Assembly (NCBI RefSeq): GCF_014191725.1
Contig: NZ_JACHWZ010000006.1
Location: 1-64,000 of the forward strand
Length of the DNA: 64,000 bases
Source of the DNA: Microbulbifer rhizosphaerae
GTDB lineage: Bacteria; Pseudomonadota; Gammaproteobacteria; Pseudomonadales; Cellvibrionaceae
Direction: 5' to 3'
In this document: positions 7,227 through 16,057 of the stretch, one piece after another
Position numbering within the stretch: the first letter of the stretch is position 1
How the letters are laid out: every line of letters begins with the position of its first letter
The notes under the pieces: model-generated
Seen by the model: the letters and a program-made list of their open reading frames with translations, nothing else
Databases searched by the model: none
Told to the model about the DNA's origin: nothing
Translations under genes and position numbers: made by a program

Positions 7227-9338
7227 ATGACCAGCACAAAAACATACCTGTTGCCGGTACTGTTGTACCTCGTATTTTCACCGGCTTTCGCTGCGCAGGG
7301 TTCCATGACAATCGTCAATGACTGGGGCTCGGGATTCCAGGCCGAGGTGACCGTCACCAACGACGGTACTACCACCCTATCCAACTGGACAGCCGAGTTC
7401 GACATGGCCGTTGAAATCGGCAGCATCTGGAACGGCGAGCTGCAATCCAGCAGCGGCGGACACTTCGTGATTGGGCCAACGGGCTGGAATGCCGACATCG
7501 CGCCGGGCGATTCCACTATCTTTGGGTTCACCGCGACACCGGGCAACCTCTCGGCAGCAAGTGTAACCGTCAGCGGCGACGGTGGAGCCGGCTCCAATTC
7601 ATCATCGAGCAGCACGTCTTCCAGTTCGTCGTCCACTTCCAGCGGTAGTTCGTCGAGCGGCGGGTGTACCCCGACGGCGATCACACCATATCTCCGTGTG
7701 GACGGCGGCGATTGGCAGCAGACTGCCGAGGTTACCATCTCCGCCGGCAGTACCTTGCAATTCGGTCCTCACCCGGTTTCCGGCTCCTGGAGCTGGAGCG
7801 GCTGCGGCACGTCCGGTTCCCTGCGGGAGCAAACTGTGTCCCTGGTCTCCTCGTGCACGGCGACGGCAACCTATATCAACAGCTGTGGCGCCCAAAGCAC
7901 TCTGAATTTCCCCGTGACAGTGGAGAGCGGCGGAAGCACGGAAACCCTAATAGAGGAAAATACTACCGGCTTCTGCGGTGTGGACGGCACGATAGACAAC
8001 AACCATGCCGGTTTTACCGGCAGTGGATTTGCCAATGCCGACAATTCACTCGGTGCGAGCGTGGATTACAGTGTGGATGCGGACCACGCGACCAGCGCGA
8101 CGTTGGATGTTCGATTTGCGTCTGCCAGTAATCGCCCGGCCAGCATCGAGGTAAATGGTTCCGTAGCAGGCACCGTCAATTTTAATTCAACCGATTCGTG
8201 GACAAGCTGGGCCAATGAAAGCATTACCGTTGAGCTGCAGGTAGGTGAGAACACCATACGTCTGGTGCCGCAAACCGCGGATGGTTTGCCCAACGTCGAT
8301 TCCCTGTCGATTGTCGGTAGTGGCTTAAATCCCGGGGCGTGTAATGCTGTCCCGGATTCATGTAGCGATATGAATGGAGATGGTGATTCGCTGTTATCCT
8401 GCAGCGGCGATCCGGCTGTATGCCTCCTGGGCGGCGGTGTAGGCAGCTACCGTGTGGCCATGAGGTTTGATGCCGGATACAGTGGTGACCTCGAAGTCTT
8501 CGCCGAATCCAGGCGGCGAATGTTTACTTCCCCCCAACAAAGCGCTTCCGCCGACCGTTGCGTGGATTTTCTGGTGGATGTCCGTGATCCAGAAGGCGAA
8601 CCCTACCAGTCGGACCATGGTACATCGGGATTGAATCTGCGCATTACCAAGGGTACCGGAGCCTTGACTGCATTAAGCGCCAGCCCGGTGACCAGCCCGA
8701 GAACGTTATTTATTGCCGGGGATTCGACCGTCGCCGATCAGCTACCCCAACTGTGGGCGCCGGCCGAATCCCGATATACCGGATGGGGCCAGTTTATCCC
8801 GGCTTATTTTGGAAATGACATATCCATTTCCAATTACGCGGATTCCGGTGAAGGCACCGCGGCATTCAGGACCGACGGGGGCGGCTTGTGGAACAGGATT
8901 AATGCCCGGTTGAAATCCGGTGATTGGGTGATGATCCAACTGGGCCATAACGATAAAACCACTTCCGCATCGCTCTATCGGTCGAGGATCACGAATATGG
9001 TGACCGCCATTCGCAGCAAAGGCGCAAATCCGATACTGATAACCCCGATGATACGCAACACTGGCGACCCATTATCCGCGCAGCATATCTGGGGTGACCT
9101 GAACATCCGCAACGAACTTATCGGCGTGGCAAACGCACAAAACGTCCCCTTGATCGACCTGATGAAGCTTTCCAGTGAATGGGCGGAACGTATCGGCCGC
9201 TCCGCGGCACAGGCCTATTTTGTCGATAACGATAGGACTCACTCTAATGAAATGGGAGCGGAACTGTTTTCGCAAATGATCGTTAGTGAAGTTCGCCAAC
9301 AAAATATTGGCATTACTGATTACTTGCGCAATCCATAA
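7227..9338 (+). CDS. secreted CBM2-CBM35 rhamnogalacturonan acetylesterase (CE12, SGNH fold)
   Basis: This encodes 703 residues. A Sec signal peptide ends near FSPAFAA (about residue 23). A CBM2 cellulose-binding module follows (about 24-118; NDWGSGFQ, NWTAEFDM, GWNADIAPG), then a poly-serine linker (about 122-146). Next come an Ig-like module seen in Cellvibrionales enzymes (GGCTPTAITPY... CTATATYINSCGAQ, about 147-230) and a CBM35-like module (about 238-365). A C-terminal SGNH hydrolase starts at FIAGDSTVAD (nucleophile Ser), continues with QLGHND and ends with the catalytic pair in DRTHSNEMGAELF. CE12 enzymes remove acetyl groups from rhamnogalacturonan I. The first ~300 residues closely match the next gene, so the pair arose by duplication. 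Confidence 0.85.
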   Translation: MTSTKTYLLPVLLYLVFSPAFAAQGSMTIVNDWGSGFQAEVTVTNDGTTTLSNWTAEFDMAVEIGSIWNGELQSSSGGHFVIGPTGWNADIAPGDSTIFGFTATPGNLSAASVTVSGDGGAGSNSSSSSTSSSSSSTSSGSSSSGGCTPTAITPYLRVDGGDWQQTAEVTISAGSTLQFGPHPVSGSWSWSGCGTSGSLREQTVSLVSSCTATATYINSCGAQSTLNFPVTVESGGSTETLIEENTTGFCGVDGTIDNNHAGFTGSGFANADNSLGASVDYSVDADHATSATLDVRFASASNRPASIEVNGSVAGTVNFNSTDSWTSWANESITVELQVGENTIRLVPQTADGLPNVDSLSIVGSGLNPGACNAVPDSCSDMNGDGDSLLSCSGDPAVCLLGGGVGSYRVAMRFDAGYSGDLEVFAESRRRMFTSPQQSASADRCVDFLVDVRDPEGEPYQSDHGTSGLNLRITKGTGALTALSASPVTSPRTLFIAGDSTVADQLPQLWAPAESRYTGWGQFIPAYFGNDISISNYADSGEGTAAFRTDGGGLWNRINARLKSGDWVMIQLGHNDKTTSASLYRSRITNMVTAIRSKGANPILITPMIRNTGDPLSAQHIWGDLNIRNELIGVANAQNVPLIDLMKLSSEWAERIGRSAAQAYFVDNDRTHSNEMGAELFSQMIVSEVRQQNIGITDYLRNP

Positions 9339-9393
9339 CGTGAACTTAGGCGAAAGCGAACCGGGCACATGGCCCACTAGTGGAGAGTTTATC

Positions 9394-11952
9394 ATGATAA
9401 ACATCAAGCGCAGCTTGGCTGCAGTACTTCTATGCCTTGCGTGGCAGACGGTATACGGTGCCCAGGGTTCCATGACCATCACCAACGATTGGGGCTCGGG
9501 TTTTCAGGCCGAGGTCACTGTTACCAACGATGGCACCACCACGCTATCGAACTGGACGGCCGAGTTCGACATGCCCGTTGAAATCGGCAGCATCTGGAAC
9601 GGCGAGGTGCAATCCAGCGACGGTGAACACTTTGCGATTGGGGCGGCAGGCTGGAACGCCGAGATCGCACCGGGTGGTTCGACTTCCTTTGGATTCACCG
9701 CGACACCGGGCAACGTACCGGCGGCGAGCGTGACGGTAAGGGGTGACGGGGGAACGGATTCCAGTTCGTCGAGTTCCAGTTCGTCTAGTTCCAGCTCCTC
9801 GTCAAGCAGTTCATCCTCAAGCGGCGGATGCGCTCCAACGGCGATAACACCTTACGCGAGTGTGGATGGCGGCAACTGGCAAGAAACCTCCAGTTTGACC
9901 CTCTCAGCCGGCAGCACCGTGGAGCTCGGCCCGCATCCGACTTCGGGCTCCTGGAGTTGGAACGGCTGCGGCACCTCAGGTTCTTCGCGGGAGCAGACGG
10001 TATCCCCCAACTCTTCCTGCACCGCGACGGCGACCTACACCAACAGCTGCGGCGCTCAAAGCACGCAAGACTTTTCGCTGACAGTCGAGAGCAGCCAGGC
10101 TACGGAAATCGTCATTGAGGAAAACACCACCGGCTTCTGCCGTGTTGACGGCTCGGTCGACAATAACAATGACGGCTTTACCGGCACGGGTTTTGCCAAC
10201 ACCGACAACGCCACAGGCACTGGGGTCAACTGGCAAATCGAGGTCAGCCAGGCGGGCACCTACAGTTTGCAGTGGCGCTATGCCAATGGCGGCGCAAATG
10301 GACGCCCTGGCGATGTACTGATTGACGGCCAGACGCAGTTTTACGGTGTGGCGTTTGCGGTGACCAATGGCTGGACAACCTGGGCGAACAGCGAGACGAT
10401 TGAACTGTGGCTTGAGCAGGGCACGCACACGATCCGCCTGCAAGCCACCACTGCCGATGGTCTGGGTAATATTGACTCCTTGAGCATCACCGGGAACAGC
10501 GGCATCAGTGCCAATGAGTGTGGAAGCAGCGACGCCATTACCCTCTGGATGGCTGGCGACTCTACCGTGACGAATGGTGGGTCATCCTGTCCACACGGGT
10601 GGGGCCGCGACTTTGCAAGTTACTTTAACGGCAATGTCAGCGTGCAAAACCTGGCAGTCGGTGGGCGTAGTGTTCGCACCTGGCTTTACGACGTGCAATC
10701 CAGTTTTGGCAGTGATGGGGAGTGTATTTTAAATACCGACTCCAGTGGGAATCCGATCTTGCAAAACCGCTGGCAAACCACGCTGTCCGGCATGAAAAAC
10801 GGTGACTATTTATTCATTCAGTTTGGTATTAATGATGGTTCCAGCACCTGTCCGCGACACGTCGGTTCCAATGCCTTCATGGAGGCTTATCAAATGATGG
10901 CCGAAGCGGCTCGAGCAAGAGGCGCAACGCCGATATTTATCACACCTGTATCAGCGATCCGTTGTTCTGGCAGTACCGCTGTGGCAACACGCGGATTTTT
11001 ATCAGAAACCATTAATTTAGGTGCAAGTCTTGGTGTACCCGTCATCGATCTACACCAACGCAGTATTCAGCTGTATAACGAGCGGGGTTTCTGCCCGATT
11101 CCGGGTGGTGGTGATGTATCGGAAAGCACTGGCGGAGCGGTCGGCGCGTTCTTCTGTAACGACCATACCCATTTCGACACAAGTGGAGCCTATGATATTG
11201 CTGGTCTCGTGGTGCAAGGTCTCCGCGACCTGAATATTCCTTTGGCCCAACACCTGAAAGTTGATACCTCAACCCCGGTAAATGTTTTCCTGGCAGGTGA
11301 TTCCATCGTTTCAAGTTATACCGACACCTCAAGCCCTAATGATATGGCAGGCTGGGGTCAAATGTTGCCGGAGCAGTATAACGCCAATGTCAATGTTTAT
11401 AACCACGCAGTTGGAGGGCGTACCGCACGTCGTTTTATTGACGAGGGACGCCTCGATGCCATTTGGGCAGAGGCCAATGCAGGCGATTATTTGCTGGTAC
11501 AGTTTGGCACCAATGACGGCCACAGAACCGCAACCTATACCATCAATGGACAAACTATTCCCTACTATTTGGATCCGGATACCGATTTTAAATCCTACTT
11601 GTCGCAATACATAAGCGGTGCCCGTGCGCGAGGAATCAATCTGGGCTTCGTTACGCCAACACCCAGAAATTCCGCGTATTGTACTGGTGGAAACGGCACC
11701 GGCCGGTGGGCGCAAGCAATGCGGGAGCTTGCATCTGCCGAAGGTATACCCCTGATCGATTTGAATCGAAAAACAGTGGACCACTTAACGGCGATTTGTC
11801 CGTCACCGACGCCAGAGGACTTCTTTTTTGTGCGTGCTGACGGCTCGATCGACGGCACACATTTCCAGGAGAATGGGGCACGTAATCTCGCGCGCTTTGT
11901 CGCAGATGGCATTGGCGAAGCGGGCATGGTTTTGGACAGCTATCGCAAGTAA
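9394..11952 (+). CDS. secreted CBM2-CBM35 acetylesterase with two SGNH (CE12) domains
   Basis: This encodes 852 residues from the ATG at 9394, which has GGAGAG upstream and begins a proper signal peptide (MINIKRSLAAVLLCLAWQ... VYGA). Order: CBM2, a linker of about 27 serines, the GGCAPTAITPY Ig-like module, CBM35, then two esterase domains. The first has MAGDSTVTNG, QFGINDG and a late DHTHFDTSGA block. The second has LAGDSIVSSY, QFGTNDGH and DGTHFQENGA. Both keep Ser, Gly/Asn and Asp-His of the SGNH triad, so both may be active, perhaps on different acetyl positions. The start is 55 bases after the previous stop, so the two genes are probably co-transcribed. Confidence 0.85.
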   Translation: MINIKRSLAAVLLCLAWQTVYGAQGSMTITNDWGSGFQAEVTVTNDGTTTLSNWTAEFDMPVEIGSIWNGEVQSSDGEHFAIGAAGWNAEIAPGGSTSFGFTATPGNVPAASVTVRGDGGTDSSSSSSSSSSSSSSSSSSSSSGGCAPTAITPYASVDGGNWQETSSLTLSAGSTVELGPHPTSGSWSWNGCGTSGSSREQTVSPNSSCTATATYTNSCGAQSTQDFSLTVESSQATEIVIEENTTGFCRVDGSVDNNNDGFTGTGFANTDNATGTGVNWQIEVSQAGTYSLQWRYANGGANGRPGDVLIDGQTQFYGVAFAVTNGWTTWANSETIELWLEQGTHTIRLQATTADGLGNIDSLSITGNSGISANECGSSDAITLWMAGDSTVTNGGSSCPHGWGRDFASYFNGNVSVQNLAVGGRSVRTWLYDVQSSFGSDGECILNTDSSGNPILQNRWQTTLSGMKNGDYLFIQFGINDGSSTCPRHVGSNAFMEAYQMMAEAARARGATPIFITPVSAIRCSGSTAVATRGFLSETINLGASLGVPVIDLHQRSIQLYNERGFCPIPGGGDVSESTGGAVGAFFCNDHTHFDTSGAYDIAGLVVQGLRDLNIPLAQHLKVDTSTPVNVFLAGDSIVSSYTDTSSPNDMAGWGQMLPEQYNANVNVYNHAVGGRTARRFIDEGRLDAIWAEANAGDYLLVQFGTNDGHRTATYTINGQTIPYYLDPDTDFKSYLSQYISGARARGINLGFVTPTPRNSAYCTGGNGTGRWAQAMRELASAEGIPLIDLNRKTVDHLTAICPSPTPEDFFFVRADGSIDGTHFQENGARNLARFVADGIGEAGMVLDSYRK

Positions 11953-11960
11953 ACATCAGG

Positions 11961-11991
11961 AGCATAAGCAGCTACCGCTGTTTATGCTTTT
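11961..11991 (+). terminator. candidate rho-independent terminator of the esterase operon
   Basis: AGCATAAGCAG and CTGTTTATGCT form a stem with one mismatch around a short loop, followed by TTTT. It starts nine bases after the stop codon at 11952. Confidence 0.6.
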
Positions 11992-12030
11992 GAAATGGGA
12001 GCGGAGTTATTTTCCCAAACGATTGCCAAA
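11992..12030 (+). pseudogene. scrap of a third CE12 esterase 3' end
   Basis: GAAATGGGAGCGGAGTT reads EMGAELFSQTIAKT. This matches the C-terminal EMGAELFSQMIVSEV of the esterase that ends at 9338, both in DNA and protein, and then loses similarity. It lies right after the terminator of the second esterase gene. It is a leftover of a third tandem copy or of an unequal exchange. Confidence 0.6.
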
Positions 12031-12292
12031 ACTGCTGCATGGACGTCCGGCGGCATGGCATGCCGGCGGACGAAAACCGTTCCGGCTTCAAGATTGGCAG
12101 CGGCAGGAGTACAACGAACAGCTCGGGAGACAGCGGATCTACGGGATGTGGCTCAGCCCCCGAGCTATATGAAGAAACCTTGTTGAGGTTCCATATGAAC
12201 AGCAATCCGAACAAGTACCCCAACCAACGCTTCCATTCGAGTTCCTACTCGCTGCGTTCGGGAGCCATGGATGAGACCAACAGCTAACCGCT
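12031..12292. other. intergenic, no gene seen
   Basis: A GC-rich inverted repeat (CGTCCGGCGGCATGG with CATGCCGGCGGACG) lies near 12043-12072. No reading frame here has supporting motifs. Confidence 0.4.
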
Positions 12293-12733
12293 ATGCGACT
12301 GTGGTCATTGCACCCGAAATATCTGGACCGCCAGGGACTGGTAGCGCTGTGGCGGGAAGCCCTCTTGGCACAAGCCGTTCTCAGAGGCGAAACTCGGGGA
12401 TATCGCAACCACCCGCAACTCGACCGATTCAGAAACCACCGTGCACCACTCACAGCAATGTCGCTCTATTTGAGCGGGATTTGTTCAGAGGCGATGGCGC
12501 GCGGCTATCATTTCGATAGGAGCAAGTTCCGGATCGTTCGCAAGCACCTCACCCTTCCGGTTACATCCGGACAACTGGAGTACGAATGGAATCATCTAAT
12601 GGAGAAGCTTCGCACCCGAAGCCCCGAGACGTTCCAAATGTGGCGTAAGACGGAATTCCCCGAAGCCCACCCGCTGATGGAAGTGTACCCGGGAGACGTT
12701 GAGCCATGGGAACGTAAACATGGCATCGCCTAA
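12293..12733 (+). CDS. pyrimidine dimer DNA glycosylase-like protein
   Basis: This encodes 146 residues beginning MRLWSLHPKYLDRQGLVALW, which matches the pyrimidine-dimer DNA glycosylase (T4 endonuclease V-like) family. Conserved blocks include REALLAQAVLRGETRGYRNH, EAMARGYHFD and GQLEYEWNHL. Such enzymes cut the glycosidic bond at UV-induced dimers and start base excision repair. The length is typical. The upstream Shine-Dalgarno signal is weak. It stands alone, with no repair gene beside it. Confidence 0.75.
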   Translation: MRLWSLHPKYLDRQGLVALWREALLAQAVLRGETRGYRNHPQLDRFRNHRAPLTAMSLYLSGICSEAMARGYHFDRSKFRIVRKHLTLPVTSGQLEYEWNHLMEKLRTRSPETFQMWRKTEFPEAHPLMEVYPGDVEPWERKHGIA

Positions 12734-12920
12734 TCTGGCCGTCCAATCAGGCACTAGCCCTTCTGTTTCAGCGCCCCGGCAAAACACAACGGAGTCACAC
12801 CATATCTGCGATACCGTCGGTATTCCATGAACGGCCGTCCAGTGGCCGTCTAAAAAATCTCTCTCCAAGAACCGCTATCCTTGGCCACGTCTTAATCTCT
12901 ATGGAACAGGAGTCAACCCC

Positions 12921-13382
12921 ATGCCCCATATCCTCAAGATCATCTTCGGCGTCGCCGCGCTGGCTTTGGGCCTGAGTGCCACCGCTCTGGCGCAATCGGA
13001 CCGCGAAGTGTACGAATACGCCATCAAGCGCGCAGCCCGGATCTGCCCTGCGTACAGCAAAGAAAATACGCCCCCGGTGATCAAGGCCGCGCCGGTGGGC
13101 GCTCTGCGTGTATTGGAGGACCGAGGCTATGTGATCTGTCCCGACCTGCGCCTGGAGGCCGATGTGCCCGCGGTGTGGTACGGCAATGTCGGTGTGTTCG
13201 TGTGGAACCCGAAAGTGGACGGCGCCGGCGAGATGATCATCGCCAAGGTCGATGCCATGACCCGGAGCGAGGCGTTCCCGGTGGAGATCGTGGTATGGGA
13301 TAAGCAAGGCGAGCGGCTGGAAAACCAAACCGTGCCGAAGTTCGAGGCCCGGCCTGGCGCCTCTCTGCCCTCGAAGCGATGA
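12921..13382 (+). CDS. exported protein of unknown function
   Basis: This encodes 153 residues with CAGGAG upstream. A signal peptide (hydrophobic core IIFGVAALALGLSATALA) is cut near residue 24. The mature part is about 130 residues with two Cys (CPAYSK and VICPDLR) that could form a disulphide, and looks beta-rich toward the end. No family recognised. It is followed by a hairpin and converges on the regulator gene beyond. Confidence 0.7.
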   Translation: MPHILKIIFGVAALALGLSATALAQSDREVYEYAIKRAARICPAYSKENTPPVIKAAPVGALRVLEDRGYVICPDLRLEADVPAVWYGNVGVFVWNPKVDGAGEMIIAKVDAMTRSEAFPVEIVVWDKQGERLENQTVPKFEARPGASLPSKR

Positions 13383-13429
13383 TCACTTCGGAGTGACGAA
13401 GTCGTTGTTGAGAGATTCTTGAGCACTAT

Positions 13430-13446
13430 GCCCGCTATGTGCGGGC
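13430..13446. terminator. GC hairpin between convergent genes
   Basis: GCCCGC-TATGT-GCGGGC forms a perfect 6-bp stem between the 3' ends of the exported protein gene and the regulator at 13524. There is no T-run, so termination is only suggested by position. Confidence 0.35.
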
Positions 13447-13523
13447 TATAAATTCCACAGGATTTTGTATTTCAACCTCGCAACTTATAGATCACTGGCT
13501 TCACCTGCCCTCCCCTACAGCCC

Positions 13524-14537
13524 TTACAAACGTCCGTACTTGTTGCGATAGTCCTGCGGTGTAACTCCGGTAAGGCGTTTAAAAGTGCTACGAAAGGTTT
13601 TACTATCGTTGTAGCCAACTTCGTAGGTCAAGGCCTGGATATTTTTCTTGCCGCTTTCCAGCGCTTTCTTGGCGGCTTCGATCTTCACACGCTGAATATA
13701 TTCAATCGGCGTAACCTGAACCGCCTGCTTGAAGCGGCGGATAAAATTGCGTTTGCTCATATTCACATGCGAGGCAACCTGCTCGATGCTGATATCCTCT
13801 CCGTAGTGTTCTTCAATAAAATGCTGTGCATTCAGGATTGCCTTGTCACCGTGTCGGTTCAGGCCACTGAATACGGAAAAATGCGCTTGGCTCATATGAT
13901 CGCGATGGATGGAGAAGTTCTTGGCGACCTGCACTCCCACATCGTGCCCGCAGAATTTCTCAACGAGATACAAAATCAAATTCAACGACGAAAATGCACC
14001 GCCACCGGTATAGATACCGTTTTGATCGGTGAGTACGGAATCCGGTTGCAGATCCACTTTCGGGAAGCGCTGGCGCATATCGTCGATAACGGCCCAGTGC
14101 GAAGTGCAGGCTTTACCTTCGAGCAATCCGGTCTCCGCCAGGAAGTAGCTGCCCTTGCACAAGCTCGCGACTTCCGTTCCCGCCTCATAGTGCCGTTTTA
14201 GCCATGCAATCGCCGCGCTGCTTTTTCTCCGTAACAGATCCCATTCGCCCCCGAAAGCGGGAACGAGAATCAGGTTCTGATTATGCCCATCGGACCTTGG
14301 CGGCACCTCTTCCAGGCTGCGCTGGCAAGCGAATGACGCGGGACTGCCGAGCTGAATCTCGCTGGCCTGCTGGGCAACCAGGGAGATCTCAAAAGCCGCC
14401 GCCCGCCCCATCTGCGTGAGGATGTCGTTGGTGCGCATGAATATATCCAGGGGCGCTGCCGCCGAGGAGAGCACAACATCTTCATAAATCAGGATGTAGA
14501 CATTCTTCACCGTCGCATGCCTCTCTGTGTCTTTCAC
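13524..14537 (-). CDS. GlxA-type AraC family transcriptional regulator
   Basis: This encodes 337 residues. The N-terminal ~190 residues form a DJ-1/PfpI-like domain with the nucleophile-elbow type sequence VASLCKGSYFLAETGLL. The C-terminal ~100 residues are an AraC DNA-binding domain with two helix-turn-helix units (ISIEQVASHVNMSKRNFIRRF and IQALTYEVGYNDSKTFRSTF). Members sense small metabolites and control amine, arginine or aldehyde-related genes. It is divergent from the DUF899 gene at 14657 with 119 bases between them, so that gene is its likeliest target. The effector is unknown. Confidence 0.85.
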   Translation of the reverse strand: MKDTERHATVKNVYILIYEDVVLSSAAAPLDIFMRTNDILTQMGRAAAFEISLVAQQASEIQLGSPASFACQRSLEEVPPRSDGHNQNLILVPAFGGEWDLLRRKSSAAIAWLKRHYEAGTEVASLCKGSYFLAETGLLEGKACTSHWAVIDDMRQRFPKVDLQPDSVLTDQNGIYTGGGAFSSLNLILYLVEKFCGHDVGVQVAKNFSIHRDHMSQAHFSVFSGLNRHGDKAILNAQHFIEEHYGEDISIEQVASHVNMSKRNFIRRFKQAVQVTPIEYIQRVKIEAAKKALESGKKNIQALTYEVGYNDSKTFRSTFKRLTGVTPQDYRNKYGRL

Positions 14538-14656
14538 TTCGAAAGATCATACGCGCGGATATGGCACAAAACCACCCTCTCCACGTCATTTGACCGCATC
14601 GCGCGCAAGGGCGCGAAGAACCATACTGCCCTCCAACACTACAAACGGAGATCGAT

Positions 14657-15304
14657 ATGAACCGGATAGTTAATGAACAGGAATGGCAAAGCGCACTGGA
14701 TGCTTTTCGAATCAAGGAAAAGGAGCACACCCGGCTCCGGGATGCATTAAACGCCGAACGCCGCCGCTTGCCGATGACAGAGATCAGCAAGACTTACAGT
14801 TTTACCGGCCCCGAGGGCAAAGTCAGCTTGCTGGACTTATTTGAAGGGCGCAAGCAGCTGATTGTCTACCATTTTATGTTTGCCGAATCGCCCTGCACCG
14901 GCTGCTCGATGATGGTCGATAACATGGGGCATATCGCCCATATCCACGCGCGCGATACCTCATTGGCTCTGGTTTCCCTCGCCCCATATCCAAAGCTCGC
15001 CGCATTCAAGGAACGTATGGGTTGGCAGTTTCCGTGGTATTCCTCCGAGGGTAGCGATTTCAACAGGGATTTTGGTGCGACCCGCGAGAACGGCGAAATG
15101 TTTGGTGTAGGCGTATTTATCCGCGATAACGACACTATTTACCGCAGCTATCACACCTCCCTGCGCGGCGCGGAATACCTGGGTTCCAATTTTTCTTATC
15201 TCGATCTCACGCCAATGGGCCGCCAGGAACTCTGGGAGGACAGCCCGGAAGAGGTTCCGCAAACCCCACCCTACCAATGGTGGCGCAAGCACGATGAATA
15301 TTGA
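14657..15304 (+). CDS. DUF899 thioredoxin-like family protein
   Basis: This encodes 215 residues. The pattern LFEGRKQLIVYHFMF, CTGCSMMVDNMGHI and later PWYSSEGSDFNRDFG matches the DUF899 family, whose fold resembles thioredoxin and AhpC. The CTGC pair sits where a redox CxxC would lie. The C-terminus (QWWRKHDEY) is also typical. The biochemical role is not established. It is divergent from a GlxA-type regulator and followed 11 bases later by a small membrane protein gene. Confidence 0.8.
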   Translation: MNRIVNEQEWQSALDAFRIKEKEHTRLRDALNAERRRLPMTEISKTYSFTGPEGKVSLLDLFEGRKQLIVYHFMFAESPCTGCSMMVDNMGHIAHIHARDTSLALVSLAPYPKLAAFKERMGWQFPWYSSEGSDFNRDFGATRENGEMFGVGVFIRDNDTIYRSYHTSLRGAEYLGSNFSYLDLTPMGRQELWEDSPEEVPQTPPYQWWRKHDEY

Positions 15305-15315
15305 GGAGCTTGACG

Positions 15316-15504
15316 ATGTGTCCGCTATGTGCCGCGACCGGGCTGACGACCTGGATACTTGCCGGAGGTTTAGGCAGTAGCTGCGCCGCCACGGCGGTTA
15401 TTTACTGGCGCAAACGAAGAGCATCTCCATCTGACGATTCGTTTGGGGAGACCGACGGGAGCGTCGGCACCCCGCCGACACAATCACCTCAACCACCGAC
15501 GTAA
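15316..15504 (+). CDS. small membrane protein
   Basis: From the ATG at 15316, with GAGGAG upstream, this encodes 62 residues. One hydrophobic helix (about 8-30) is preceded by a CPLC motif and followed by KRR and a Pro/Ser-rich tail. The short distance to the DUF899 gene suggests co-transcription. The family is not recognised. Confidence 0.5.
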   Translation: MCPLCAATGLTTWILAGGLGSSCAATAVIYWRKRRASPSDDSFGETDGSVGTPPTQSPQPPT

Positions 15505-15562
15505 AGCGCACGCAAGAGGGATCAGGAGCGCAATTTCATGATGGAGGGCCAGGACTGATTAT

Positions 15563-16057
15563 TCATGCAGGCTTTTTTCCATTGCCGGACTCGTCGTGGC
15601 GCTTGATCACCGGCTTTTCCGGGGGCTCGCGGAGAGGCCCCGAAAAGCCTTTTACGCCGGCAATGATCGGGCGCAGCCCTTGCCACAAATCGCGGTCATG
15701 AAGCAGACGGTAGAACCCCATCAGGCCGGGCGCATCCTGCGCTTTGCCGTCACCGGCGGCCTCTTCCATCTTGTTCAGACCCTCGGTGAAGGCCCTGGTC
15801 AATACCGCAAAACGTTCTGGCGGAATCCGCCCCAGGGCGATAGCGATCAATAACAGGTTCTGCACGGCATTACGGCTTTCCTCCGTGTTCAGGCCTTTCA
15901 TCAGGATCTGAGAAACTTCGGGTGAAGTCGATAAAAAGTCGTTAAGAAAACGCAGAATTCCCTGGTCGTGAAGATTCTCCACCAAACAATCCAGCTCCTG
16001 ACGGGCGGTGTTTCCCTCACGGGGCGGTGGAACTTCGTAATGAATTGCTTCGGCCAT
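15563..16057 (-). CDS. DUF1641 protein, formate dehydrogenase partner
   Basis: This encodes 164 residues starting with MAEAIHYEVPPP at 16057. The start codon overlaps the stop of the formate dehydrogenase gene (TGATG), so the two are translationally coupled. The central helical region (LHDQGILRFLNDFLS... GLNTEESRNAVQNLLL) and LMGFYRLLHDRDLWQGLRP match DUF1641. In Bacillus the DUF1641 protein YrhD is similarly paired with the dehydrogenase YrhE. Its role is probably structural or in electron transfer, but this is not proven. An upstream in-frame ATG at 16117 lies inside the dehydrogenase gene and is unlikely. Confidence 0.8.
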   Translation of the reverse strand: MAEAIHYEVPPPREGNTARQELDCLVENLHDQGILRFLNDFLSTSPEVSQILMKGLNTEESRNAVQNLLLIAIALGRIPPERFAVLTRAFTEGLNKMEEAAGDGKAQDAPGLMGFYRLLHDRDLWQGLRPIIAGVKGFSGPLREPPEKPVIKRHDESGNGKKPA

